Positions 23,052 to 30,868 of a DNA stretch of 30,868 nt are shown in pieces; the first letter of the stretch is position 1; every line of letters starts with the position of its first letter. This DNA comes from an uncultured bacterium. GTDB taxonomy: Bacteria > Bacillota > Clostridia > Lachnospirales > Lachnospiraceae. The translations under genes were made by a program, and so were the position numbers. The DNA is taken from positions 1 to 30,868 of the forward strand of contig CALBJL010000029.1 in the NCBI GenBank assembly GCA_937893485.1, written 5' to 3'. The notes under the pieces are model-generated. The model had not been told where the DNA came from. It saw nothing but the letters and a program-made list of their open reading frames with translations, and ran no database searches.

Positions 23052-25112
23052 TCACATAAAGATTCTGTTATTACAAATGTACAGTTCCTCATCAAAGAGG
23101 AACTGTACTTCCTTTTTTGCGATGAACTGATGTTCATTTTTGGTATAATTGCGCGTACCATACCCACGGAGGTCACTGTGGTAGCCATAGGACGAGTTGC
23201 AGACGCTGAAATACTGGTCAAGGACGAGCTGCGCGTTGCTGCTGGGGGATACCAACTGGCAGGATTGTTTTGCATCTACCGGAATGGATACATACGTTAC
23301 GGTTGGAATATGTACAGCGCCTTTTAATGACCGTTCCTCATCACTTAAAACCGTTTTTCCATTGAATATGAGTCTTCCGCTTTTGCAGTAGCTCTGGCTG
23401 GGATTAGGGGCTCCGAGGTTTCCACAGGGTGCAGTTCCATAGGGAGACCAGCGCACGACCTTCCCGTTGTACACCACATCTGGCGGGTTGACCGTATAGT
23501 CATGCGGATACAGCCGCTCCGTCCCATCCGGAAGGGATTTGTTTGTAATGTCGGAGTGATCAATTTTCCAGATGCCGAGGGAGCTTACATCTTCCCATGT
23601 GCAGGTAATGGTCATGCTTCCATAGCCATGTACCCAGTAGCCGCCGCCTTCCGTGGGTACCCAGTAACAGCCTTCATGGTAATGGTATGTTTTCTGGTCA
23701 CTTTTTGTCTCATACCCTACCGTATAGAGGTAGTTTTTGGAATAAACATTGACATACTGCGGTTCAGAGGACGGGATGCCCTCTGTTGAATCGTAGGTTT
23801 CCACATCGATCACCGGGTCCCTGCCGCGCGGATCACTCTGGATCGTAGCCTCCGCAGCGGGAACCATGTGGTTTTCCTTATCGGTGTCATCGTCGTTGTC
23901 AGTTTTTTTCGGAATCAGAGCCCGCTTATAGTACACATTTAAAACCATGCCGGTTTCGGCAGACGGGCAGGAATACTTCTGTTTTCTGGCATCCTTGAGC
24001 CATTCCTTGTACTCGGATGTTACATTCCCTTCTGTATCAAGGATGCGGCCGGTAAAGCGGGTCGAGTTATATTGCTTCTTGCTTCCGCTTGCGGAGCTGA
24101 CCGCATCTCCCTTTTTTGACCAGCTGAAACGGTGCACATAAAACCGGTCGTAGCCTTCCCCTGAAAGCACTTTTGCCAGCGTCTGCGGGGAGCTGAGCGT
24201 GGTATGCGAGATCTTGTCGCCCTCATAGTATTCCGCGCTTGAAAAACCCAGACCATTTCCTCTTGCGATATTCTCTTGCGACGCAGTCTTTGAAGTCCAG
24301 CGGCTGTCACTGCTGTCAATGGTTTTCATCTGCGTCCACGTAGTCTTCGCTCCGGCTGCCTTCTGCGCTTTTGTATTCTTCCGGTAATAGCTGACCGCCA
24401 GACCCGTCGGCTCCGCCATGTAGCTGACAGGGATGTTATAACGCTTGACCCATCCCTCCCCGCTGCTGCGCGGGAAGAACCGCCAGTCTTTCCCTCCGCC
24501 GAGCGAACGGTTCTTTTCGCGTGCCTGATCAACGGAATAAAAATCACCGTATTTATAGGAAGAGCCGTTGTAAAACGCGAGTACGCCCTGCAGGTACAGT
24601 GTGGAGGAGCTGCCGCCTTTTAATTTGATGCCGGCAGCCTGCCGGTGTGCATCGATACACTCCTTGGTCAGCACGATCGTTGTCGTTGTGTATCCCTTGT
24701 TGGGCTTGTCCTTTACATCCTTCGGGTCGCCATCCAGCCGCCCTTTAAACGGGCAGCCTGCGGTAGAGCACGTATGGTGGCTTAACCAAATCACCTGATT
24801 CGCACGCACACCCTTTCCGGCACTTCCGGTCAGGTTTCCCTTGCTGACTGCCAGCGGCTCCTGTGTCAGATAATATCCGATCGTGCGCCACCGCCAGTTC
24901 GCGGTAGCCGTTTTTGCCGTCATGGTAATCGTAATCGTTCCATTCTTCTCAACGTTGATCGTCGTGTCACCGATACCCTGGCTCTCGCCGTTTTCGAGTT
25001 CTTGCTTATCGTCTGTCTCAGACCATGCAGACACCGGCACCACTGTTTGCCAGACTAATAAAACCGTGAGGAAACAGAACAGCCATGTTTTCATTTTTTT
25101 AACCACAAACAT
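23052..25112 (-). CDS. Large secreted protein, unknown function
   Basis: 686 residues. It has an N-terminal signal peptide (FVVKKMKTWLFCFLTVLLVW..., predicted cleavage after VSA at about residue 29). The mature part is rich in Tyr, Trp, Ser, Thr and Gly, as in extracellular beta-rich proteins, with TTINVEKNGTITITMTAK near its beginning and a charged linker (TDNDDDTDKENH) about two thirds along. Cysteine pairs (HHTCSTAGCPF) suggest disulphides. No LPXTG anchor, no C-terminal membrane span and no catalytic motif recognised; it is vaguely like large clostridial surface proteins of uncharacterised DUF families. The start at 25112 has AAGGA eight bases upstream. The last 20 codons contain a perfect hairpin (23080-23107), so the C-terminus overlaps a plus-strand terminator. 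Confidence 0.75.
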   Translation of the reverse strand: MFVVKKMKTWLFCFLTVLLVWQTVVPVSAWSETDDKQELENGESQGIGDTTINVEKNGTITITMTAKTATANWRWRTIGYYLTQEPLAVSKGNLTGSAGKGVRANQVIWLSHHTCSTAGCPFKGRLDGDPKDVKDKPNKGYTTTTIVLTKECIDAHRQAAGIKLKGGSSSTLYLQGVLAFYNGSSYKYGDFYSVDQAREKNRSLGGGKDWRFFPRSSGEGWVKRYNIPVSYMAEPTGLAVSYYRKNTKAQKAAGAKTTWTQMKTIDSSDSRWTSKTASQENIARGNGLGFSSAEYYEGDKISHTTLSSPQTLAKVLSGEGYDRFYVHRFSWSKKGDAVSSASGSKKQYNSTRFTGRILDTEGNVTSEYKEWLKDARKQKYSCPSAETGMVLNVYYKRALIPKKTDNDDDTDKENHMVPAAEATIQSDPRGRDPVIDVETYDSTEGIPSSEPQYVNVYSKNYLYTVGYETKSDQKTYHYHEGCYWVPTEGGGYWVHGYGSMTITCTWEDVSSLGIWKIDHSDITNKSLPDGTERLYPHDYTVNPPDVVYNGKVVRWSPYGTAPCGNLGAPNPSQSYCKSGRLIFNGKTVLSDEERSLKGAVHIPTVTYVSIPVDAKQSCQLVSPSSNAQLVLDQYFSVCNSSYGYHSDLRGYGTRNYTKNEHQFIAKKEVQFLFDEELYICNNRIFM
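23080..23118 (+). terminator. Plus-strand terminator embedded in the end of the secreted-protein gene
   Basis: TACAGTTCCTC (23080-23090), ATCAAA, GAGGAACTGTA (23097-23107), then CTTCCTTTTTT. Perfect 11-base arms. On the plus strand this is a strong intrinsic terminator that would stop read-through from the LysR gene; on the minus strand it lies inside the coding sequence, before the stop at 23052. Confidence 0.75.
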
Positions 25113-25230
25113 CCCATCCTTCCTTGTCATTTTCGCAAGCGCAGCAACAGACCCGGGCAGAGTCCCTGCTGCAGCTACCGTATTGTGCACATAAGGTGAG
25201 GAAAAAAGTCAATGCATTTTGAAAAATTTC

Positions 25231-25265
25231 AAAAAAAGAGACCCATCCGGTACAGATGGGTCCCT
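25231..25265 (-). terminator. Terminator of the 418-residue secreted protein gene
   Basis: On the minus strand, GGGACCCATC, loop TGTACCG, GATGGGTCTC, then seven T. It lies 21 bases after the stop of the upstream gene and separates it from the 686-residue protein gene. Confidence 0.9.
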
Positions 25266-25285
25266 TAAGGGGAAAAATATGAGAA

Positions 25286-26542
25286 TTAAAGTGCCTTTCG
25301 CGTGTCACCGGCGCGACCAATGTAGCGATCTACCACTGTCGCACCATTGCCGTAGCTACCAACCGCCCAGTCTCCGAACGGGATATCGATCACTGCCGAA
25401 TATGCCTTATTTAACTGCAGACCGGGTAAATAGGTATGGCTACCATAAACATAAATGTTCTGATCCAGCGAATCCGGGGAAAAATACTGACTGGCATTTA
25501 CCTTAAATTTCACGTAACACCGGACAAAATATTTATTGTCAGAAAGATAGATGCTAGACGGATCTACAACTACAGCAGATGTCTTAGTCTGCACTTTGTA
25601 CTTGGATGAAATTTTACGCCAGTTGTCTAGGTAGGTGCTAATATCATTCTTATATCGGCTCGGAAACGTCTTTAACAGCTCCGCCTTCCACTTATTGAAA
25701 TCTGTGGTCTTGTAGTTGTAGTTGAAACGCAGCTCTAGATTTTTCTTGATGGTGTCCATCCACTCATCACTGTAGCGGTCATATGCCTTGCCAAAGGTAT
25801 ATCCATCACCATCGTCCCAGCCATCTTTTACCTTCAAAACATCCTTCGGCGCTGCGTAATCAATCAGGTTTTTCGGAATGTATCCGGCACCGAAATTCAC
25901 TAACTGGTAGTTGAACTTCGGTTCATAGTAGCTGTTCGGGAAGCTCGCGAGGATGTAGCGGTACTGTCCCGCATTTTTCGGAAGGTTCTTTGTCCGTGTC
26001 ACCTGTCCGTCCGCTGTCAGCTTGATGCGCTTGGTCTTGCTGGCTACGCGCGATACGATCGCACTGGCATCCGCCGATGTGGTAGCCGCTTTCGGGCTCA
26101 GTTTTCGCTGATGCGAATACTCTGCCGGTGACTTGCCCGGCATGATGCCCTTGACGAAGCAGATCCGGAGCGCCCGGCGGTAGGTCTTTGCCGCTTTTGA
26201 GATATCCTTGATGCGTTTCTTGGACACTACCTGATAATAAAGGTTCTCATCATAGGCAGAGCCGTTGATCGTCTCATCGGCACGCAGAGCCATCTGCGCC
26301 GCGACCTCATTGGTCAGTGCTGCCCTGCTGCCGTAAAAGGCATCCGATTCCGTCCATGCATCCGCCCCGCTTACATTCTTTAACATGTCATTAAAGCGCG
26401 CCACTGTAACCGTGGCTGCTGCCTGTGCGGTTACGGGCGGTGCTGCTGCCCCGCTGCCGGAAAGCATGGCGGCTGATAATACGGTGCAGAGTGCACGTTT
26501 AATTTTTCGCTTAAAGTTTTTAAATTTCTTGTGTTTCCTCAT
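25286..26542 (-). CDS. Secreted protein with S-layer-like helical segment
   Basis: 418 residues. A basic N-terminus (MRKHKKFKNFKRKIKRA) and hydrophobic stretch with AQA-type sites near 39-43 form a signal peptide. Residues about 50-165 are helical and resemble degenerate SLH-like units (KRIKDISKAAKTYRRAL, then CFVKGIMPGKSPAEYSHQRKLSP), followed by the stretch TADGQVTRTKNLPKN; I recall this arrangement from Lachnospiraceae surface proteins. The C-terminal part (about 300-418) is beta-rich and has no known motif. GGGGG lies seven bases before the ATG. It is followed by another secreted protein gene on the same strand with a similar upstream block, so both are probably surface proteins expressed together. 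Confidence 0.75.
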   Translation of the reverse strand: MRKHKKFKNFKRKIKRALCTVLSAAMLSGSGAAAPPVTAQAAATVTVARFNDMLKNVSGADAWTESDAFYGSRAALTNEVAAQMALRADETINGSAYDENLYYQVVSKKRIKDISKAAKTYRRALRICFVKGIMPGKSPAEYSHQRKLSPKAATTSADASAIVSRVASKTKRIKLTADGQVTRTKNLPKNAGQYRYILASFPNSYYEPKFNYQLVNFGAGYIPKNLIDYAAPKDVLKVKDGWDDGDGYTFGKAYDRYSDEWMDTIKKNLELRFNYNYKTTDFNKWKAELLKTFPSRYKNDISTYLDNWRKISSKYKVQTKTSAVVVDPSSIYLSDNKYFVRCYVKFKVNASQYFSPDSLDQNIYVYGSHTYLPGLQLNKAYSAVIDIPFGDWAVGSYGNGATVVDRYIGRAGDTRKAL

Positions 26543-26585
26543 GTGGACACCCCCTTAAACATAGGATTTATGATCTTTTATTTAT

Positions 26586-26614
26586 ATTAGACAGAAGATA
26601 GGGAAAAAAGTCAA
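26586..26614 (-). promoter_or_regulatory. Promoter of the 418-residue secreted protein gene
   Basis: On the minus strand, TTGACT (26609-26614), 17-base spacer, TCTAAT (26586-26591). The 13-base block TTGACTTTTTTCC (26602-26614) recurs exactly upstream of the 686-residue gene at 25200-25212. Confidence 0.65.
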
Positions 26615-26621
26615 CAAAAAG

Positions 26622-26653
26622 CAGGGTAAGAATTTAAAAAAATCCTTACCCTG
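26622..26653 (-). terminator. Probable terminator downstream of the Rpn-family gene
   Basis: CAGGGTAAG (26622-26630) pairs with CTTACCCTG (26645-26653). On the minus strand it is followed by CTTTTTG. A further inverted repeat, CAGATGCA/TGCATCTG (26761-26768 with 26785-26792), lies just after the Rpn stop without a T run. Confidence 0.65.
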
Positions 26654-26800
26654 TTTCCACATACCAACAAACAAAGCACTCAAACCATCATCTGATTCAT
26701 TGCTTCACTGATCGCGATTTAACCACATCCAACACACGCTATTCTCCAACCTTCGTCTCACAGATGCATCCCCGCTGGAAACGGTGCATCTGCGAGTGAA

Positions 26801-27607
26801 TCAGGCATTGATGAGCAAACCTTTCTCGGCTTTGTCGAATTCTTCTTCGGAATAACCAAGATCCAAAATGGCTGCCTTGTCATATTTTTTACGAATCATT
26901 CGTCGAATGGCGTCAAGCCGCTCCTCCCTTGCGCAAGCTGCGGCATAATCCTTTGCATAATCTTCAACTGTTTTGCACACTTCTGAACGACCTCCTTCCG
27001 TCTGCTTGAAATATTTCATTGCCTTGCTTAATTCTGGATACTTCGCATCTTCAAATACATCCCTGCGTAACAGCAACTGCAGCAGGTCTGATTTGCCGGA
27101 CCCATCTAGCACTGCCGTATTTGCAAAGAAAATGTCCTCTTTGTCAGGAACCGGCACAAAACCGTCACTTGTCTGCATGCACCGCTTTACATGCGTGACT
27201 GTCTGATTATTATGAAGAGCGTCATATTCTGTGATGTACACTATGGTTACTTGCGGAATATCCACAAAATCAGTACCTTTTGGTGTATATGCCGCTGTGA
27301 GTGCAGCTGCATGGAACCTTGTCCGGACAACATCATCATTGCATGAACCCTTCTGCATCTCTATATTGGCATATTTTCCATCACCAAGCAAACACAATGC
27401 ATCCAGAGAGACCTCACGGTGCAGGCTTTTGACCACCGACTGTGAAGTTACACGAATAACCTGCAGATCAGGAAGATCAAGCAGAGTCCGTAAAATTTCC
27501 TGACAGACGCCCTGTTTTTCAGCCATTAGTCGGAATAATGCATCGTCTATGATGCGAAGGTTCTCAGCGGTTTCTCTTGTAGCTTTTGAGTACTGTTCCA
27601 AACTCAT
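26801..27607 (-). CDS. Rpn family / PD-(D/E)XK nuclease putative transposase
   Basis: 268 residues. It reads as the Rpn/YhgA-like PD-(D/E)XK family, common in Lachnospiraceae and often annotated as a nuclease-family transposase. The N-terminus (RIIDDALFRLMAEKQGVCQEILRTLL) is typical, and the nuclease core is visible as VSLDALCLL (D69) with YANIEMQKG (E83-x-Q85-K86). The C-terminal tail is rich in charged helix (YAKDYAAACAREERLDAIRRM), also typical. Known Rpn proteins are DNA endonucleases that promote recombination. GAGG lies ten bases before the ATG. No terminal repeats or target duplications are evident, so I treat it as a single gene, not a complete element. Confidence 0.85.
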   Translation of the reverse strand: MSLEQYSKATRETAENLRIIDDALFRLMAEKQGVCQEILRTLLDLPDLQVIRVTSQSVVKSLHREVSLDALCLLGDGKYANIEMQKGSCNDDVVRTRFHAAALTAAYTPKGTDFVDIPQVTIVYITEYDALHNNQTVTHVKRCMQTSDGFVPVPDKEDIFFANTAVLDGSGKSDLLQLLLRRDVFEDAKYPELSKAMKYFKQTEGGRSEVCKTVEDYAKDYAAACAREERLDAIRRMIRKKYDKAAILDLGYSEEEFDKAEKGLLINA

Positions 27608-28020
27608 ACTTATTTATCCTCTCTCCCTGCTCTTACAGTATTTTGACATCTGTAGAAACAGGGATAAACAGTCCCAGATGTTTTGGGGACTATCACGTAT
27701 ATTGTTCTTGGCTCCGTAGTGAATGTACAGATGCTACCAGTCAGGCGGACTGCCCTTCCTGCCAAATCATTAAAGCAGGCATTTGTTATCTTTATTATAA
27801 TTATACGCAAAATAACAGAATTTTCAATGGAGCCAAAGAAAAAGTGTAAAGGAACTTTCAACTTTTACTCCAAATTTACTCTATTTTAAAAATCTGTTAC
27901 GATATTTTGCGGTATTCTATGATACCTTTTCTTTGAAGAAAAATGTTTATAACCCTTGATTTCAAGCCAACTTTTCAATATTTCCAAGCACTTTATTCTG
28001 TTGTGAGAATTTCTTCTCAA
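27608..28020. other. Intergenic region between leuS and the Rpn-family gene
   Basis: 413 bases. The right part (27829-28020) is AT-rich with only weak hairpins (GAGAA/TTCTC near 28007-28021, GGTAT/ATACC near 27910-27926); no clear leuS terminator. The left part is the leader of the Rpn gene and, on the minus strand, can form several hairpins: CCTGC/GCAGG, CAGTC/GACTG, AGTCCC/GGGACT and ACATCT/AGATGT. An open frame of 83 codons on the minus strand here looks spurious. Confidence 0.5.
27800..27827 (-). promoter_or_regulatory. Promoter of the Rpn-family gene
   Basis: On the minus strand, TTGAAA (27822-27827), 16-base spacer, perfect TATAAT (27800-27805). It predicts a leader of about 185 bases before the start codon. 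Confidence 0.7.
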
Positions 28021-30438
28021 TTATTTCATTACAATATTGACGATACGTCCGGGAACATAGATCTCTTTGACAATGTTTCCAGTCAGCTTGTCAGCCAGTT
28101 CTTCCTTTGCCTTTGCAATGACATCATCCTTGGCGGCATCCTTGTCGATCATCAATGTACCACGGATCTTGCCGTTGATCTGCAGTGCGATCTCTACGCT
28201 TGACTCCACGGTCTTTGCCTCGTCGTACTCGGGCCATGCGGTCTGATATACACGACCTTCAAAGCCTGCGTTCTCCCACAGCTCCTCTGTGATATGGGGC
28301 GCAACCGGATTCAGCAATGTGATGAGTGTCTTGAACTCGCCCTTTGTGATCGCATTCTTTTTATAGAAATCATTGATCAGCGCCATCATTGCGGCAATCG
28401 CTGTGTTATACTTGAGATTCTCAAAGTCTGTGCTGACCTTTTTGATTGTCTGGTGCATCTTGGTCTCTAAATCCTTTGAATAACCTTCCTCGTCTGTCAT
28501 CAGCTCCTGCAATTTCCATACACGCTCAAGGAAACGACGGCAGCCCTTGACACCGTCCTCTGACCATGAAGCAGCCAGATCGAATGCACCGATAAACATC
28601 TCGTAGGTACGCAGGGTATCTGCGCCGTACTCGTTCACAATATCATCGGGATTCACGACATTTCCACGGGATTTACTCATTTTCTCGCCATTCTCGCCGA
28701 GAATCATGCCGTGGGAGGTACGTTTCTGATAAGGCTCCGGTGTCGGAACAACCTTCTGGTCATATAAGAATTTGTACCAGAAACGTGAGTACAATAAATG
28801 CAGCGTCGTATGCTCCATACCACCGTTGTACCAGTCTACCGGCATCCAATATTTTAATGCCTCGGGACTCGCCAGTGCTTCGTCATTGTCCGGATCTGTA
28901 TAGCGCAGGAAATACCAGGAAGACCCCGCCCACTGCGGCATCGTATCTGTCTCACGCTTTGCCGGACCTCCACAGCAGGGACAAGTCGTATTGACCCATT
29001 TGGTCATCGCTGCCAGCGGTGACTCTCCGTTGTCAGTCGGCATATAGCTGTCTACCTCGGGTAACAGCAGCGGCAGCTCGCTCTCATCGAGCGGCACATA
29101 TCCACATTTTTCACAATGTACGATTGGGATCGGCTCGCCCCAGTAACGCTGGCGTGAGAATACCCAGTCACGCAGCTTGTAGTTTGTCTTTGCCGTGCCG
29201 AGCTTGTTTTCCTCTAAGAATGCAATCATTTTTTCCTTTGCATCCTTGACCTCAAGCCCGTTTAAAAAATCGGAATTGATCAGCACTCCGGTCGCCACAT
29301 CCGTAAATGCAGCCTCATTGACATCTACTTTCTCGCCGTTTTTCGCTACTACCTGAATGATCGGAAGATTGAATTTCTTTGCAAACTCCCAGTCACGCTC
29401 GTCATGTGCGGGAACCGCCATGATCGCACCGGTACCGTAGCTCATCAGCACGTAATCAGATACCCAGATAGGTACTTCTTTTCCATTGACCGGATTGACC
29501 GCGGTCAGTCCGTCGATCGCTACACCGGTCTTGTCCTTTGCAAGCTCTGCGCGCTCAAAATCAGACTTTTTAGAAGCCTGCTCACGGTAAGCCTCGATCT
29601 CATCCCAGTTTTTGATCTCATCCTTGAACTGATCCAGATACGGGTGCTCCGGAGACACAACCATATAGGTAACACCAAATAAAGTATCGCAACGTGTCGT
29701 ATAAATGCGCAGCTTCTCGTCTTTTCCCTTAATTGAGAAATCGACCTCCGCACCGGTCGAACGTCCGATCCAGTTTTTCTGCTGAACCTTGACACGCTCA
29801 ATATAATCCACATCATTCAGACCATCAATCAGCTTGTCCGCATACTCGGTGATCTTTAACATCCACTCGCTCTTGACCTTGCGGACAACCTCAGAGCCAC
29901 AGCGCTCACACACACCGTTGACTACCTCCTCGTTCGCCAGACCTACCTTGCAGGAGGTACACCAGTTGATCGGCATCTCCTTTTTGTATGCCAGACCAGC
30001 CTTGAACAGCTTGAGGAAGATCCACTGTGTCCATTTATAATACTTCGGATCCGTCGTGTTGATCTCGCGATCCCAGTCAAAGGAATAGCCAAGAGATTGC
30101 AGCTGCGCCTTGAAGCGTGCAACGTTGTTCTCGGTCACGATGCGGGGATGAATCTTGTTTTTGATTGCATAGTTTTCTGTCGGCAGTCCGAATGCATCCC
30201 ATCCCATCGGATACAGTACATTATATCCCTGCATTCTGCGTTTGCGGGCTACAATGTCGAGCGCCGTATACGGTCTCGGATGTCCTACATGCAGACCCTG
30301 TCCTGACGGATACGGAAATTCGACAAGTGCATAATATTTTGGTTTGCTGTAATCATTGGTTGCAGCGAATGCTTTCTCGTCATCCCATACCTTCTGCCAC
30401 TTCGGTTCTACTACCTTGTGATTGTAAAGTTTTGCCAT
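28021..30438 (-). CDS. leuS: Leucine--tRNA ligase
   Basis: Class I synthetase charging tRNA-Leu. 805 residues, normal length. The HIGH-type motif is HVGH (50-53), the KMSKS loop is at 586-590, and the editing CP1 domain shows TTRCDTLFG (247-255, the threonine-rich site) and AHDERD with the editing aspartate at 345-346. Zinc-knuckle cysteines occur in pairs: CTSC (160-163) with CERC (177-180), and CEKC (442-445) with CPCC (486-489). The C-terminal part contains the anticodon-binding helices. AGGAGG lies nine bases before the ATG at 30438. It follows ilvC on the same strand with 116 bases between, containing a hairpin and a possible promoter. No T-box is visible in this gap. Confidence 0.97.
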   Translation of the reverse strand: MAKLYNHKVVEPKWQKVWDDEKAFAATNDYSKPKYYALVEFPYPSGQGLHVGHPRPYTALDIVARKRRMQGYNVLYPMGWDAFGLPTENYAIKNKIHPRIVTENNVARFKAQLQSLGYSFDWDREINTTDPKYYKWTQWIFLKLFKAGLAYKKEMPINWCTSCKVGLANEEVVNGVCERCGSEVVRKVKSEWMLKITEYADKLIDGLNDVDYIERVKVQQKNWIGRSTGAEVDFSIKGKDEKLRIYTTRCDTLFGVTYMVVSPEHPYLDQFKDEIKNWDEIEAYREQASKKSDFERAELAKDKTGVAIDGLTAVNPVNGKEVPIWVSDYVLMSYGTGAIMAVPAHDERDWEFAKKFNLPIIQVVAKNGEKVDVNEAAFTDVATGVLINSDFLNGLEVKDAKEKMIAFLEENKLGTAKTNYKLRDWVFSRQRYWGEPIPIVHCEKCGYVPLDESELPLLLPEVDSYMPTDNGESPLAAMTKWVNTTCPCCGGPAKRETDTMPQWAGSSWYFLRYTDPDNDEALASPEALKYWMPVDWYNGGMEHTTLHLLYSRFWYKFLYDQKVVPTPEPYQKRTSHGMILGENGEKMSKSRGNVVNPDDIVNEYGADTLRTYEMFIGAFDLAASWSEDGVKGCRRFLERVWKLQELMTDEEGYSKDLETKMHQTIKKVSTDFENLKYNTAIAAMMALINDFYKKNAITKGEFKTLITLLNPVAPHITEELWENAGFEGRVYQTAWPEYDEAKTVESSVEIALQINGKIRGTLMIDKDAAKDDVIAKAKEELADKLTGNIVKEIYVPGRIVNIVMK

Positions 30439-30455
30439 AAAAGCAGCCTCCTAAA

Positions 30456-30530
30456 TAGATATATCATTCGATGTCAATAATACGTCAATAGCGGATTCCA
30501 CCCAAAGGTGAAATCCGCCACACATTTTAT
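30456..30530 (-). promoter_or_regulatory. ilvC-leuS gap: hairpin and possible leuS promoter
   Basis: On the minus strand, GGCGGATTTCACC pairs with GGTGGAATCCGC across a short TTT loop (about 30493-30522), a stable hairpin without a T run. Immediately after it comes TTGACG, 16 bases, TGATAT, a possible leuS promoter with a very short leader. Whether leuS is also read from the ilvC transcript is unclear. Confidence 0.45.
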
Positions 30531-30554
30531 ACTAAAAACACCTTTCAGTATGTA

Positions 30555-30868
30555 TTAGTTGTTGATCAGCTTGTCACTCTCGTTGTTCCAGCTATACAGC
30601 TTACGGATCTCAGAACCAACCTTCTCTGAAGGATGCTCTGAAGCCAGCTTACGCATAGCCTTGAAGTGTACCTGACGTCCTGCGGGAGACATATCTAATA
30701 AGAACTCCTTCGCAAAAGTACCATCCTGAATATCGGAAAGGATCTGCTTCATAGCCTTCTTTGTATCTGCTGTAACGATCTTCGGTCCGGTTACATAATC
30801 GCCATACTCAGCGGTGTTAGAGATAGAATATCTCATTCCTGCGAAACCTGACTGGTAGATCAGATCTA
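30555..30868 (-). CDS. ilvC: Ketol-acid reductoisomerase, C-terminal fragment (runs off the window)
   Basis: Acetohydroxy acid isomeroreductase of valine, leucine and isoleucine biosynthesis. Only the last 103 codons are present; the gene continues past 30868. The visible part (DLIYQSGFAGMRYSISNTAE, then YGDYVTGPKIVTADTKKAM, SDIQDGTFAKEFLLDM and KVGSEIRKLYSWN) is the typical C-terminal knotted domain of the short (class I) enzyme, including the substrate-binding SISNTAEYGD stretch. It ends at a TAA at 30555. The leuS gene follows on the same strand, linking branched-chain amino acid synthesis and leucine charging. Confidence 0.95.
   Translation of the reverse strand, partial: DLIYQSGFAGMRYSISNTAEYGDYVTGPKIVTADTKKAMKQILSDIQDGTFAKEFLLDMSPAGRQVHFKAMRKLASEHPSEKVGSEIRKLYSWNNESDKLINN

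Noticed and set aside
26761..26792. Inverted repeat after the Rpn gene as the end of a transposable element
   Set aside because: No matching copy is seen upstream of the gene and no target duplication is evident; it may just be a 3' hairpin.
27610..27861. An 83-codon minus-strand reading frame just before the Rpn gene
   Set aside because: No ribosome-binding site, no recognisable domain, and it runs through the predicted promoter and hairpins of the leader.
1..30868. CRISPR arrays, tRNA or rRNA genes, prophage or conjugation genes
   Set aside because: No regularly spaced direct repeats, cloverleaf-like tRNA sequences, rRNA segments or phage/conjugation proteins were recognised on either strand.

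Overview
The window reads as an anaerobic gut-type Firmicute, most likely a Lachnospiraceae member (Roseburia/Agathobacter/Coprococcus-like). The basis is protein recognition: clostridial-type PheS, LeuS, LeuC/LeuD and ATP-dependent PEP carboxykinase, a T-box in front of pheST, a Firmicutes-type 6S RNA, strong GGAGG ribosome-binding sites and TTGACA/TATAAT promoters. I ran no database search, so the taxonomy is inference.

Layout, left to right. Positions 1-1680 (minus): pheS and the 5' end of pheT behind a phenylalanine T-box leader with its own promoter. 1681-5110 (minus): a two-gene signalling operon, a solute-binding lipoprotein followed by a membrane hybrid histidine kinase. 5142-7661 (minus): a YihY/BrkB membrane protein and a SpoIID/LytB-domain protein. 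7662-8129: a bidirectional terminator and a 6S RNA gene. 8130-11419: divergent pckA (minus) and citrate synthase (plus), the oxaloacetate node. 11477-11824 (minus): a small membrane protein. 12067-13376 (plus): a stand-alone CheY-like receiver and a CheX-like protein whose N-terminal half is four 29-residue repeats resembling the MshEN cyclic-di-GMP-binding fold. 13444-15892 (minus): a two-gene unit, bounded by inverted-repeat terminators, encoding a GNAT acetyltransferase and an intracellular calpain-family (C2) cysteine protease. 16001-17491 (minus): thrC with a consensus promoter. 17708-18511 (plus): an AP2-domain protein with a decayed HNH core and a perfect palindrome in its promoter. 18569-19298 (minus): a gene broken by two one-base frameshifts. 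19392-21147 (minus): leuCD. 21148-22014: a long non-coding region with a 379-bp imperfect fold-back. 22015-22911 (plus): a LysR regulator. 23052-26542 (minus): two secreted proteins with similar promoter-region sequence. 26801-27607 (minus): an Rpn/PD-(D/E)XK nuclease with a structured leader. 28021-30868 (minus): leuS and the 3' end of ilvC.

Most of the window is core metabolism and translation: leuC, leuD, ilvC and leuS for branched-chain amino acids and their charging, pheST, thrC, pckA and citrate synthase. The accessory parts most worth attention are the calpain/GNAT pair, the MshEN-like/CheX protein with its receiver, the binding-protein/hybrid-kinase operon, the HNH-dead AP2 protein, and the fold-back between leuC and lysR.
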